From: Nitrospirae bacterium GWC2_42_7
GTDB lineage: Bacteria; Nitrospirota; Thermodesulfovibrionia; Thermodesulfovibrionales; UBA6898
Assembly: GCA_001803645.1 (NCBI GenBank)
Contig: MHDW01000138.1
Location: forward strand, 1-7,412
Direction: 5' to 3'
DNA: 7,412 nt
A program made the position numbers and the translations under genes. A model generated the notes under the pieces. That model was not told the origin of the DNA. It saw nothing but the letters and a program-made list of their open reading frames with translations, and made no database searches. Of this stretch, positions 1 to 4,920 are shown in pieces. Each line of letters opens with the position of its first letter. The first letter of the stretch is position 1.

Positions 1-31
1 GCTATTTTGTATTTCAGTTTATGGTTCATAG
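1..31. repeat. 31-bp dispersed repeat, copy 1
   Basis: This stretch is identical to 611-641 and 1524-1554. On the minus strand it reads as a start codon followed by MNHKLKYKIA-type codons. Here it is not followed by the rest of that gene, at least within the window edge. The bases after it (cgataaaaaccgtg) resemble those after copy 3 (cgataacaactgtg), so copies 1 and 3 share a longer unit than copy 2. Confidence 0.9.
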
Positions 32-48
32 CGATAAAAACCGTGATT

Positions 49-116
49 TGTAACTTGTAACTTGTGACTGGCAAACTAATAACTCAACTGCTGTGACTTG
101 TGACTGGCAAACTAAT
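49..116. repeat. aacttgtgactgg-type direct repeats
   Basis: A 20-bp word (cttgtgactggcaaactaat) occurs exactly at 61-80 and 97-116, 36 bp apart. It is preceded by two copies of aacttgt. A diverged relative lies at 1641-1666 (gtaacttgtaacttgtgattgg). The rest of 1-217 shows no open reading frame I can support, only more of the same short words. Function unknown; this looks like non-coding repeat turnover. Confidence 0.8.
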
Positions 117-217
117 CACTAATCACAGATTATCAATTACTAACTGCCTGATTATAGTTCCTTAATCATGGTAATGGTCAGGCCAACAAGCTGGCACACC
201 TACAAGCCAAAAGTGTG

Positions 218-379
218 TTAACGATGAAGTTTTTCCTTATGAACTGCTTTTAAGCAGGCAGGCTTTTTTGATGCCTTTTTGTACCATTCTGTGCTCTTGT
301 CATTTTCTGTGACCTCTCTGCATCCGGCTGCGTGCAGGAACTCGAACAACTCTTTTTCTCTTATTGCTTTTTTAGCCAT
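218..379 (-). CDS. 53-aa hypothetical protein, second gene of an overlapping pair
   Basis: This small gene is easily missed. It starts with ATG at 377-379 inside the 3' end of the upstream 92-aa gene (19-bp overlap, +1 frame) and ends with TAA at 218-220. A good Shine-Dalgarno sequence (agagagg, 388-394) sits 8 nt before the start, within the upstream gene. The product is short and basic: it begins MAKKAIREKELFEFLHAAG, has a central TEWYKKASKK segment and ends in HKEKLHR. I do not recognise a family. The overlap, the SD and the placement beside TA pairs suggest a translationally coupled partner of the 92-aa protein, perhaps an antitoxin or accessory subunit, but that is inference. It could instead be a chance frame; the SD and the organised codons argue against that. 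Confidence 0.6.
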   Translation of the reverse strand: MAKKAIREKELFEFLHAAGCREVTENDKSTEWYKKASKKPACLKAVHKEKLHR

Positions 380-639
380 TTCTCAAACCTCTCTTTGTAA
401 AACTCATGGTTATCCTTTATGTCAGTAATGGCCATTGTTAATGCCTGACCATTATCGAGAAAGTCATACCATACTTTTCTTACTACCGTTCCATCTGAAT
501 CAAGTATATTCTTATGCGGACAATCATGTCCACTATCATAGCGGAGCACTTCATGCCAAACTTCCTGAAACAGCACGAGAAGTTTTACCACAATGGCGGG
601 GTCAGGCTTTGCTATTTTGTATTTCAGTTTATGGTTCAT
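361..639 (-). CDS. 92-aa hypothetical protein (RYDSGH...PH signature)
   Basis: The protein is a small soluble 92-aa product without membrane segments. Its core, roughly residues 27-90, carries WHEVLRYDSGHDCPHK, then a DG turn and a tail with ITDIKDN..FYKERFEKWL. From memory this resembles a family of small uncharacterised proteins with an RYDsxHg-PHxDi-pdG pattern (possibly catalogued as DUF7718, unverified). No function is known to me. The gene overlaps a 53-aa gene by 19 bp, as TA pairs do. The first codons are odd: codons 1-10 lie in a 31-bp repeat found twice more in the window, and codons 10-17 (AKPDPAIV) coincide with a dispersed GGCGGGGTC motif. No SD is visible before the ATG at 637-639. 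The true start could lie further in, or the repeat may have supplied the N-terminus. Confidence 0.7.
   Translation of the reverse strand: MNHKLKYKIAKPDPAIVVKLLVLFQEVWHEVLRYDSGHDCPHKNILDSDGTVVRKVWYDFLDNGQALTMAITDIKDNHEFYKERFEKWLKKQ
594..609. repeat. TGGCGGGGTC motif, copy 1
   Basis: tggcggggtcaggctt. The first ten bases recur exactly at 2662-2671 and 3587-3596, and copies 1 and 3 also share the following 'ag.ctt'. Here the motif lies inside the 5' coding part of the 92-aa gene, next to the 31-bp repeat. Similar GGGGTCAG-type words are, from memory, common near REP-associated (Y1) transposases; none is present here. Confidence 0.65.
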
Positions 640-641
640 AG
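611..641. repeat. 31-bp dispersed repeat, copy 2 (gene start)
   Basis: Identical to 1-31 and 1524-1554. This copy contains the start codon and first ten codons of the 92-aa gene. With copy 3 it shares seven extra bases on the left (aggcttt). On the right it is followed by a block repeated at 4342-4431. Confidence 0.9.
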
Positions 642-693
642 TTTAAAAAGCGAACAAGAATAGTTCGTTGAGTTCATTGCGTTTGTAGGGTTC
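635..693. repeat. Intergenic repeat block shared with 4341-4431
   Basis: The block runs from ttcatagtttaaaaagcg through aatagtt to attgcgtttgtagggttc. The copy at 4341-4431 is nearly the same but carries 32 extra bases made of four 8-bp units. The right half (667-702) is four degenerate 9-bp units of the TTGRGTT family. Together with the remaining 703-782 (aaaggccgtaaaaggt-type words) it fills the spacer between the first pair and vapC; no promoter or terminator was recognised. Confidence 0.75.
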
Positions 694-782
694 GTTGAGT
701 ATAAAAAACTGGCAAGCCTGCACAGCCGTGAAGTGTAAAATTCAAAGGCCGTAAAAGGTTAGGCAAGAAGTTTAAAAAACAA

Positions 783-1184
783 CTAATTTGCCAGCCAATT
801 TTCAATCTTAAGTCCGGAAACTCTTTTGAAATGACCTTCATTATTTGTGACAAGAACAGCATTATGCTGCTTTACAATGCTCGCTATCAGGATATCTGCA
901 TCATTAATAAGGGTCCCGGACTTTCTTAGTTCTGCATAGATTTCGCCGCCTATTCTGGACGACTCGTAGGTTTCGTCCATCAAAAACGCTGAGTTAACCA
1001 ATGCACTTAGAAATCCCTCTTCTTCCAGTTTCCCGCTTGCAAAAATACCCTTGAAAAACTCATATACACTGAGCCATGTCAGGCCGATGGAGTCATCTTC
1101 CCCAAGCTTCTCAATTCTGCTTTTAATGCGTTCATTCCCTCTGAAGTATTCAATCAGAATGTCCGTATCAAGGCAGTAGATCAA
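783..1184 (-). CDS. VapC-type PIN-domain ribonuclease toxin
   Basis: A 133-aa PIN-domain protein, the usual length for a type II VapC toxin. In this family it is a Mg-dependent endoribonuclease that cleaves tRNA or rRNA when freed from its antitoxin. The acidic active-site residues are visible: D6 in CLDTD, E42 in SVYEFFKG, D97 in NDADILIAS; the VTNNEGHF motif places N115 at the position often occupied by Asp or Asn. The start is TTG (1182-1184), which overlaps the antitoxin stop as TTGA; this is the only start that keeps the MIYCLDTD N-terminus. It is the second gene of an antitoxin-first operon and probably depends on coupled translation. All key residues are present, so it is probably active. 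The cellular target cannot be read from sequence. Confidence 0.93.
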   Translation of the reverse strand: MIYCLDTDILIEYFRGNERIKSRIEKLGEDDSIGLTWLSVYEFFKGIFASGKLEEEGFLSALVNSAFLMDETYESSRIGGEIYAELRKSGTLINDADILIASIVKQHNAVLVTNNEGHFKRVSGLKIENWLAN

Positions 1185-1435
1185 AGCTCGATTTCACCTC
1201 GACCAAATTTCTTGCGATCATTATAAATGTCCTTGAATATATCGATTCCCTCTGTGCCTTTCTGATTCCATGCACCAAATAATTTGAGAAATTCTGCCTT
1301 ATTGAACTTTGATTCTTCAATGATAACGCGGATTTTTCTTCCACTCTTAAGAGAGAACATGTTTGCTATTTCATGAGGAATTGACAGATGACCATCATTA
1401 AGATATTCTGCTGTATATACCGCTCTGTTGCCCAT
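1181..1435 (-). CDS. AbrB/SpoVT-type antitoxin (VapB)
   Basis: An 84-aa protein. Residues 5-42 (YTAEYLNDGHLSIP...LKSGRKIRVII) match the swapped-hairpin AbrB/MazE-type DNA-binding fold. The C-terminal half, with ELKLFG-like and IYNDRKKFGRGEIEL segments, is the typical toxin-binding tail. In this family the antitoxin occupies the VapC active site and represses its own operon. A strong SD (aaggagga, 1443-1450) precedes the ATG, and a TATAAT -10 lies at 1471-1476. The stop overlaps the vapC start by 4 bp. The pairing with the downstream PIN gene makes this assignment firm. Confidence 0.9.
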   Translation of the reverse strand: MGNRAVYTAEYLNDGHLSIPHEIANMFSLKSGRKIRVIIEESKFNKAEFLKLFGAWNQKGTEGIDIFKDIYNDRKKFGRGEIEL

Positions 1436-1470
1436 TCTTTTTTCCTCCTTTACATTCCAAACGTTGATTC

Positions 1471-1476
1471 ATTATA
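1471..1476 (-). promoter_or_regulatory. Extended -10 promoter of the vapBC pair
   Basis: On the minus strand this reads TATAAT preceded by TGC, an extended -10. It lies about 20 bp upstream of the SD. No convincing -35 is present, which suits an extended -10 promoter. No clear palindrome was found here. Confidence 0.55.
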
Positions 1477-1523
1477 GCATTTAGTGACGAATACCGCTTC
1501 ACTGGCGTGTCGAGGAAGGCTTT

Positions 1524-1554
1524 GCTATTTTGTATTTCAGTTTATGGTTCATAG
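1524..1554. repeat. 31-bp dispersed repeat, copy 3
   Basis: An exact copy of 1-31 and 611-641. With copy 2 it shares an additional left flank (aggcttt), and with copy 1 a right flank (cgataa.aac.gtga). It is not part of a gene here. Confidence 0.9.
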
Positions 1555-1691
1555 CGATAACAACTGTGAATTGTGATTAGTGAATAGTAAATAGTCATAA
1601 AGGCCGTGAAGCGTAAAACGTGAAAGGTGACTCAACGACAGTAACTTGTAACTTGTGATTGGTAAATTGTGAATGGTAAAGACCTAAGTAT

Positions 1692-1745
1692 ATTGCGTTT
1701 GTTGAGTTAAAAGAGTTTATTGAGTTGCTTGAGTTCTTTGAGTTA
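1692..1745. repeat. Degenerate 9-bp repeat array (6 units)
   Basis: Six consecutive 9-bp units of the NTTGAGTTN family: attgcgttt, gttgagtta, aaagagttt, attgagttg, cttgagttc, tttgagtta. They are more diverged than the near-perfect array at 7179-7412 and look like an older relic. Confidence 0.7.
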
Positions 1746-1765
1746 AGTCCATAATTTAAAAGCAT

Positions 1766-1815
1766 AGGGTTCAGGATTTAATAAAACTGCAAATATACAC
1801 TGATTTTCACTGATT
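1766..1815. repeat. 50-bp dispersed repeat, copy 1
   Basis: Aligns without gaps to 4425-4474 with about 41 of 50 identities. It begins agggttca.gatttaataaa and ends with two tgatt words. Unknown function, probably non-coding. Confidence 0.7.
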
Positions 1816-1833
1816 TTTTAAGATCACAGTTGA

Positions 1834-2285
1834 TCATAGGTTATCTGTGTTGAGAGGATCAATGGCTGCATAACCAAGCGCTTTAACAACCTGGCAGAGG
1901 GTATTATCAGCAGAGACAAAAGACCAGTCTCTTTCAGCAATGAGAGAAAAAGCAGCAAGCTGCAAGGCGTCAAGTGTCCTTAAGCATAGGACTTCCCATA
2001 TCGCTGCAACAGGCTGCCTGCTTCACGGACTGTCGCCTGACTCAGGGGTTCACAGTTAAAAGAAGCTGCTTCATCTTCAAATGCTGACAGCGCTTCAAGC
2101 ATACTTTCTTCATTTATTTCATTATTCCGGACTCTGCGATAAAGTGCGCTGGCAAATTCCAGTTTTGAAAGCTCCGAAATCCAGATTTCGTTTTCAGCAG
2201 ACGTCATAAGACCAGTCACAACAGCGGTCCCTTCTTCCTCGTGAAAGAATTTTACAAGTGCGGAAGTATCGAGAAAAATGATCAA
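1834..2285 (-). pseudogene. PIN-domain toxin disrupted by a frameshift
   Basis: The intact first part (1980-2285, 101 aa) starts with TTG overlapping the antitoxin stop as TTGA and encodes MIIFLDTSALVKFF..., with PIN residues D6 and E43. It then reaches a TAA at 1980-1982. From 1983 down to 1834, a different frame continues the same family: LRTLDALQLA, then SFVSADNTL, to a stop. Restoring one base next to the Tyr-100 codon (tat g-c tta, expected tat ggc tta) would give a continuous protein of about 150 aa, the normal length, with D106 and D127 in place. The truncated product lacks these two acidic residues and should be inactive. Sequencing error or translational frameshifting are alternatives; the site has no obvious slippery heptamer. 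It is the second gene of an antitoxin-first pair. Confidence 0.85.
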
Positions 2286-2497
2286 ATGCGGTCCTGCCGG
2301 GCAGTAATGATATCATTACCCAGTGATCCTTTACATCCTGAAAGAAGCTGCCGTACTTTCTTATAGGGAGTTCCTCTTCTGACAATAGCTGTTTTCTTCT
2401 CCTTTTCTTTCATTGACTTGACGAGGTCATATACGATGTGCAGCTCAGCAGCAGCCAAGCTCTCAAGTTCCTTAATTGTCTGATCTTTTATTTTCAT
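2282..2497 (-). CDS. Antitoxin-like protein of the broken PIN pair
   Basis: A 71-aa protein with a helical N-terminal half (MKIKDQTIKELESLAAAEL, then VYDLVKSMKEKEKK) and a C-terminal tail, LLSGCKGSLGNDIITARQDRI. The GSL.ndII..R.DRI ending is the toxin-binding tail seen in many antitoxins partnered with PIN toxins. I cannot assign a named DNA-binding fold. A strong SD (ggagg, five bases before ATG) precedes it, and its stop overlaps the PIN start by 4 bp. Because the toxin is frameshifted, this may now be an orphan antitoxin, possibly able to cross-neutralise related PIN toxins or regulate other promoters; that is inference. Confidence 0.8.
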   Translation of the reverse strand: MKIKDQTIKELESLAAAELHIVYDLVKSMKEKEKKTAIVRRGTPYKKVRQLLSGCKGSLGNDIITARQDRI

Positions 2498-2564
2498 TGT
2501 TCCTCCGCTATTACCGCCATTTAAGATTTCTAATTTCTAAGTTCAGATTCTTTCTTTAGATAAA

Positions 2565-2570
2565 ATTATA
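2565..2570 (-). promoter_or_regulatory. Extended -10 of the broken PIN operon
   Basis: Reads TATAAT on the minus strand, preceded by TGA (extended -10 form). It lies about 60 bp upstream of the antitoxin SD. No good -35 is seen at the usual distance. Confidence 0.45.
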
Positions 2571-2661
2571 TCAGATTCTCATGGAGTTTGACATAAACTT
2601 CCACATGATCATGCCTAAGATCAACCCGACCAAAAGCGCCAGGAGTATTCATCTGTATCTG

Positions 2662-2677
2662 TGGCGGGGTCTGGCTG
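2662..2677. repeat. TGGCGGGGTC motif, copy 2
   Basis: tggcggggtctggctg shares its first ten bases with 594-603 and 3587-3596. The rest of the 2498-2786 spacer holds the operon leader, a short chance frame, and agcaaagag-type words around 2716-2770. No gene was found there. Confidence 0.55.
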
Positions 2678-2786
2678 GTTTAACAAAGTCAAGCGTTTAA
2701 CCGCATAGAGCTTGGAGCAAAGAGTTTAAGAAGCAAAGAGCCCTCGCGGGCAAGCGTAGAGCTAAGAGCGACAATCGGGCGACTGT

Positions 2787-3188
2787 TCAACGCTTTTCGA
2801 TCCTGAGGCCTTCGATCTTCTCAAAATCCCTTGTGTTGGCAGTCACTATCGTATAGTCAAGTGCAATGGCTGTTGCTGCAATAATAAGATCATGGGCACC
2901 AACAATAATTCCTTTTCCTGACAATGTTGCCCAGAGTTTTGCATAAATACGGGCTGTAGTCATATCTAAGTCAATAACAGGAAAAAATTCTATTACCTTT
3001 TCTACAAAGGCCTGCCGCGTTACCTTCCGTGCTTCAGTGTCGGCCCTTTCAACTCCATGAAGCAGTTCAGCCACTGTAATCACACTTACGCCAAAGGGTT
3101 CGTCTTCGCGGCCTTGGATAAGAGCTTCTATATATTGTCTATTGCGCTCAATGGCAATGATCTCGCTGGTATCAAAGATCACTCCCAT
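2787..3188 (-). CDS. VapC-type PIN-domain ribonuclease toxin
   Basis: A 133-aa PIN protein of standard length. The active-site acidic residues are D6 (VIFDTSEII), E41 (TVAELLHG), D100 (GAHDLIIAATA) and D121 in the VTANTRDF motif. The AELLHGVERA and GAHDLIIAATA segments are characteristic of the FitB/VapC branch of the PIN family, expected to be Mg-dependent endoribonucleases. The ATG (3186-3188) lies 10 bp inside the 3' end of the Phd-type antitoxin gene. It is therefore downstream in a two-gene operon whose promoter carries a perfect palindrome. No truncation or missing residue is seen, so it is probably functional. The RNA target is not predictable. Confidence 0.93.
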   Translation of the reverse strand: MGVIFDTSEIIAIERNRQYIEALIQGREDEPFGVSVITVAELLHGVERADTEARKVTRQAFVEKVIEFFPVIDLDMTTARIYAKLWATLSGKGIIVGAHDLIIAATAIALDYTIVTANTRDFEKIEGLRIEKR

Positions 3189-3460
3189 GAGGACTTCTCC
3201 GGCATGGAAGGTTGTTTGTGCAAAGCTTCTTCAATATCATGTGCGAATCGCGCTGCGTCTTCTCCAAGAGAGGGCAGGCTTTTTATAAGCATCCTCAACT
3301 CTCCCAGCGTGCGTTTGGGCGGAACGGATTCAACCGGGACAATAGACGCCGCGGGTTTACCACCTCTTACAATCGTAAAGTGGTCGCCTTGATACTTAAC
3401 AGAATTCAGCAGTTCCGAGAAAGTCCTTACAGCATCTGTTGCACTAATGATTTTATTCAT
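3179..3460 (-). CDS. Phd/YefM-family antitoxin
   Basis: A 93-aa protein. Residues 1-50 (MNKIISATDAVRTFSELLNSVKYQG, then FTIVRGGKPAASIVPV) show the Phd/YefM pattern: N-terminal S.tdAr..fs.ll..v, followed by an RGGKP.A.IVP strand. This fold dimerises and binds operator palindromes. The rest (GEDAARFAHDIEEALHK...SSWE) is the toxin-binding tail common in FitA/VapB-like partners of PIN toxins. The SD aggagg (3466-3471) is ideally spaced. The 27-bp palindrome touching the SD is a ready operator for its autoregulation. Confidence 0.92.
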   Translation of the reverse strand: MNKIISATDAVRTFSELLNSVKYQGDHFTIVRGGKPAASIVPVESVPPKRTLGELRMLIKSLPSLGEDAARFAHDIEEALHKQPSMPEKSSWE

Positions 3461-3470
3461 ACAATCCTCC

Positions 3471-3497
3471 TGTAAAATATGATAATCATATTTTACA
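3471..3497. promoter_or_regulatory. Perfect 27-bp palindromic operator of the Phd/PIN operon
   Basis: Two perfect 13-bp arms (tgtaaaatatgat / atcatattttaca) flank a single central base. The palindrome ends at the SD of the antitoxin gene, sharing one base with it. On the minus strand a TACAAT -10-like hexamer (3499-3504) lies just upstream, so the palindrome should cover the transcription start. Phd-family antitoxins bind such sites with or without toxin. A hairpin in the RNA leader that masks the SD is an alternative role. Confidence 0.75.
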
Positions 3498-3520
3498 TAT
3501 TGTATAGCAATAGAGCAATC

Positions 3521-3565
3521 ATTGGGTTTGTTGAGTTCATTGAGTCTATTGAGTTCATTGAGTTC
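3521..3565. repeat. Short 9-bp repeat array (5 units)
   Basis: The units are attgggttt, gttgagttc, attgagtct, attgagttc and attgagttc. This is the same family as the long array at 7179-7412 but only five units. It lies upstream of the Phd/PIN promoter, outside any accepted gene. Confidence 0.8.
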
Positions 3566-3586
3566 CCGTTATGGCTATTGTTAATG

Positions 3587-3602
3587 TGGCGGGGTCAGAC
3601 TT
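3587..3602. repeat. TGGCGGGGTC motif, copy 3
   Basis: tggcggggtcagactt differs from 594-609 by one base. It sits between the 9-bp array and the end of the next PIN gene. Confidence 0.6.
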
Positions 3603-3636
3603 GGCATTGTTCTGTTTGTCCATAGAGCATAAGACA

Positions 3637-4032
3637 TTACCAGATTGTTTTGATATGACCGTAGTTCAATATTTTTTTATCCATGGAGACCAGCTCCGCT
3701 CCAAGAGAAATTGCTGTAGATATAATAATGCGGTCAGCAGGATCGTTATGTATCTTCCCTGGCAGTTGAACTGATCTTATTGCGATATTGTTGCTTACAG
3801 GAACAAAAGTAACAAAAGACAAACCCTCGGAAACTGCAATCCAATCCTGCACAGGCATCGTAAGCTGCAGCCGGCCTCTTTCTGCAAGCATGGCAACCTC
3901 CCAGCTGCTTATGGATGAAATATAGAGCTCCTTATCAACCACTGCATGCTCAATGGCCTTCTTTGCCTTTGCAGAAAGGAGTTCAGGAGAGCTGGCCCAC
4001 CAGATCCACACATGTGTATCAAGGACGATCAT
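3637..4032 (-). CDS. VapC-type PIN-domain toxin (DTHVWIWW branch)
   Basis: A 131-aa PIN protein. Motifs are MIVLDTHVWIWW (D5), SSISSWEVAML (E45), HNDPADRIIISTA (D100) and LVSMDKKI (D118), so all four acidic positions are present. The DTHVWLWW...WEVAML...DPADR.I pattern defines a branch that normally pairs with short Phd/YefM-type antitoxins, as here. I chose the ATG at 4030-4032 because it gives the canonical N-terminus and a 4-bp ATGA overlap with the antitoxin stop. A TTG at 4045-4047 would add five residues (MGIFE). Probably an active endoribonuclease. Confidence 0.93.
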   Translation of the reverse strand: MIVLDTHVWIWWASSPELLSAKAKKAIEHAVVDKELYISSISSWEVAMLAERGRLQLTMPVQDWIAVSEGLSFVTFVPVSNNIAIRSVQLPGKIHNDPADRIIISTAISLGAELVSMDKKILNYGHIKTIW

Positions 4033-4262
4033 TTCAAAGATTCCCAATCTTCTGAACCAACCGGTTCAGTCGGGTTTTCAAACTTCATAACCGTATTTCG
4101 CAAAATCTTAAGCGCTGCTTCAGGTTTCGGGGTATAAGGTGATATTTTCAAGACAGGGCGGCCATGATCAGTAATAATCACCGCTTTGCCGGTCTTCTCA
4201 ATCTGGCGAAAATATTCCAGAGTCTTTGGTTTGAATCTTGATTTAGATACTGTTTTTTCCAT
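4029..4262 (-). CDS. Phd/YefM-type antitoxin
   Basis: A 77-aa protein. The N-terminal part (KSRFKPKTLEYFRQIEKTGKAVIITDHGRPVLKI) follows the Phd/YefM pattern, including the ITDHGRPVLKI strand. The C-terminal part (LRNTVMKFENPTEPVG..DWESL) is the toxin-binding tail usual for partners of DTHVW-type PIN toxins. A gaggtg SD lies five bases before the ATG (4260-4262). It is the first gene of the operon, behind a strong promoter with overlapping operator-like repeats. Expected to repress that promoter and inhibit the PIN partner. Confidence 0.9.
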   Translation of the reverse strand: MEKTVSKSRFKPKTLEYFRQIEKTGKAVIITDHGRPVLKISPYTPKPEAALKILRNTVMKFENPTEPVGSEDWESLK

Positions 4263-4298
4263 TGGACACCTCTGAAAGGTCTAATTTATTATATGCCT

Positions 4299-4333
4299 AT
4301 GGTCATAATACCATGGTCATTTTCTATTGTCAA
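4299..4333 (-). promoter_or_regulatory. Sigma70-like promoter with overlapping operator repeats
   Basis: On the minus strand TTGACA (4328-4333) and TATTAT (4305-4310) are separated by exactly 17 bp, a near-consensus promoter. The direct repeat atggtcat occurs at 4299-4306 and 4313-4320 (plus strand), and the palindrome ACCATGGT lies at 4310-4317. All overlap the -10 and spacer, so a protein bound there would block RNA polymerase. The likely binder is the adjacent Phd-type antitoxin. Confidence 0.75.
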
Positions 4334-4356
4334 TTAATGGCTCATAGTTTAAAAAG

Positions 4357-4396
4357 CGAACAAGCTGACAAGCTGACAAGCGTGAAAGCGAACAAG
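4357..4396. repeat. 8-bp tandem repeat (5 units)
   Basis: Five successive 8-bp units: cgaacaag, ctgacaag, ctgacaag, cgtgaaag, cgaacaag. The related block at 635-693 has only one (cgaacaag), so this site has gained or lost four units. Confidence 0.8.
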
Positions 4397-4424
4397 AATA
4401 GTTAATTGAGTTCATTGCGTTTGT

Positions 4425-4474
4425 AGGGTTCATGATTTAATAAAGCTGAATTTAGACACTGATTCTAGCTGATT
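4425..4474. repeat. 50-bp dispersed repeat, copy 2
   Basis: Gapless match, about 41 of 50 bases, to 1766-1815. It overlaps the last 9-bp unit of the preceding block. Confidence 0.7.
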
Positions 4475-4588
4475 ACTTGCGATTTACTACTTCGCTTCAT
4501 ATGGACTATTTTGTATATCAGCGCAGAAAAGTCAGGACCAAACTGCACTTCGCTTCTTTAAAGTCAAGATATTCTTATTGGGCTGCCG

Positions 4589-4906
4589 TTATAATTTGCC
4601 GTTTTCATTTTTAAGCATTTCGATCTCTGCCTTCAGCCTTTCATACTCCTCTGTCTTACGGTGGAGGAACGACTGTGTCTGGACTATCTTTTCACTTATT
4701 CCTTTTGGTGTGAGGATATACATATAGCCGATCTTGTTCTTTGAATTTTTGAAGCGCTGCGCCTTGATATATCCTTTTTCGAGCAGGGCATTAATAATGT
4801 AGTTGACGCGACCAACGCTCAGGCCGACTTTTTTGGAAAGGTCGCGCTGAGAAAGAGTGCTGTCTCTTTCGAGTTCTCTTAGGGCTTTGAAATGGGATTC
4901 GTCCAT
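4589..4906 (-). CDS. MarR-family EPS-associated transcriptional regulator
   Basis: A 105-aa protein with a winged helix-turn-helix. Residues about 5-50 (ALRELERDSTLSQRDLSKKVGLSVGRVNYIINALLEKGYIK) form the HTH; the wing follows (KNSKNKIGYMYILTPKG); a C-terminal helical tail (about 73-105: FLHRKTEEYERLKAEIEML) looks coiled-coil. Length and layout match the MarR-like regulators found at exopolysaccharide loci (TIGR04176 type, from memory). It would control nearby polysaccharide genes, consistent with the epimerase upstream. No clear SD precedes the ATG (4904-4906); the leader is made of the 72-bp repeat, so its promoter may be repeat-derived or distant. The target operator is not visible. Confidence 0.85.
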   Translation of the reverse strand: MDESHFKALRELERDSTLSQRDLSKKVGLSVGRVNYIINALLEKGYIKAQRFKNSKNKIGYMYILTPKGISEKIVQTQSFLHRKTEEYERLKAEIEMLKNENGKL

Positions 4907-4920
4907 ATTGTTAGCTCATG

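Larger units (their letters stand above)
1436..1833. other. Repeat-filled spacer without a gene
   Basis: Apart from the vapBC leader (1436-1480), this spacer holds only repeats. In order these are: the third 31-bp copy (1524-1554); gtgaattgtgattagtgaatag words; an aacttgtgattgg relative of the 1-120 repeats (1641-1666); six degenerate 9-bp TTGRGTT units (1692-1745); and a 50-bp block (1766-1815) repeated at 4425-4474. I see no open frame or RNA gene. Confidence 0.7.
4334..4588. other. Repeat-filled spacer without a gene
   Basis: The spacer contains the 4341-4431 block (relative of 635-693), the second 50-bp copy (4425-4474), a partial match to the 31-bp word (ctattttgtatatcag, 4506-4521), and two 'acttcgctt' words near 4489 and 4549. 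No open frame or RNA structure was recognised. Confidence 0.6.

Noticed and set aside
2566..2652. A 28-codon minus-strand frame starting MNTPGAFGRVDLRHDH upstream of the broken PIN operon
   Set aside because: It is very short, has no SD, and overlaps the likely -10 of the antitoxin promoter. It could be a gene remnant, but nothing supports expression.
2732..2765. Possible rho-independent terminator around gccctcgcgggc
   Set aside because: The stem is only four base pairs and no T-run follows in either direction.
3057..3475. Plus-strand open frames opposite the Phd/PIN pair
   Set aside because: They lie antisense to two well-supported genes and show no recognisable motifs.
4045..4047. TTG start for the DTHVW-type PIN toxin
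   Set aside because: The ATG at 4030-4032 gives the family N-terminus and a standard ATGA overlap; the extra five residues have no support.
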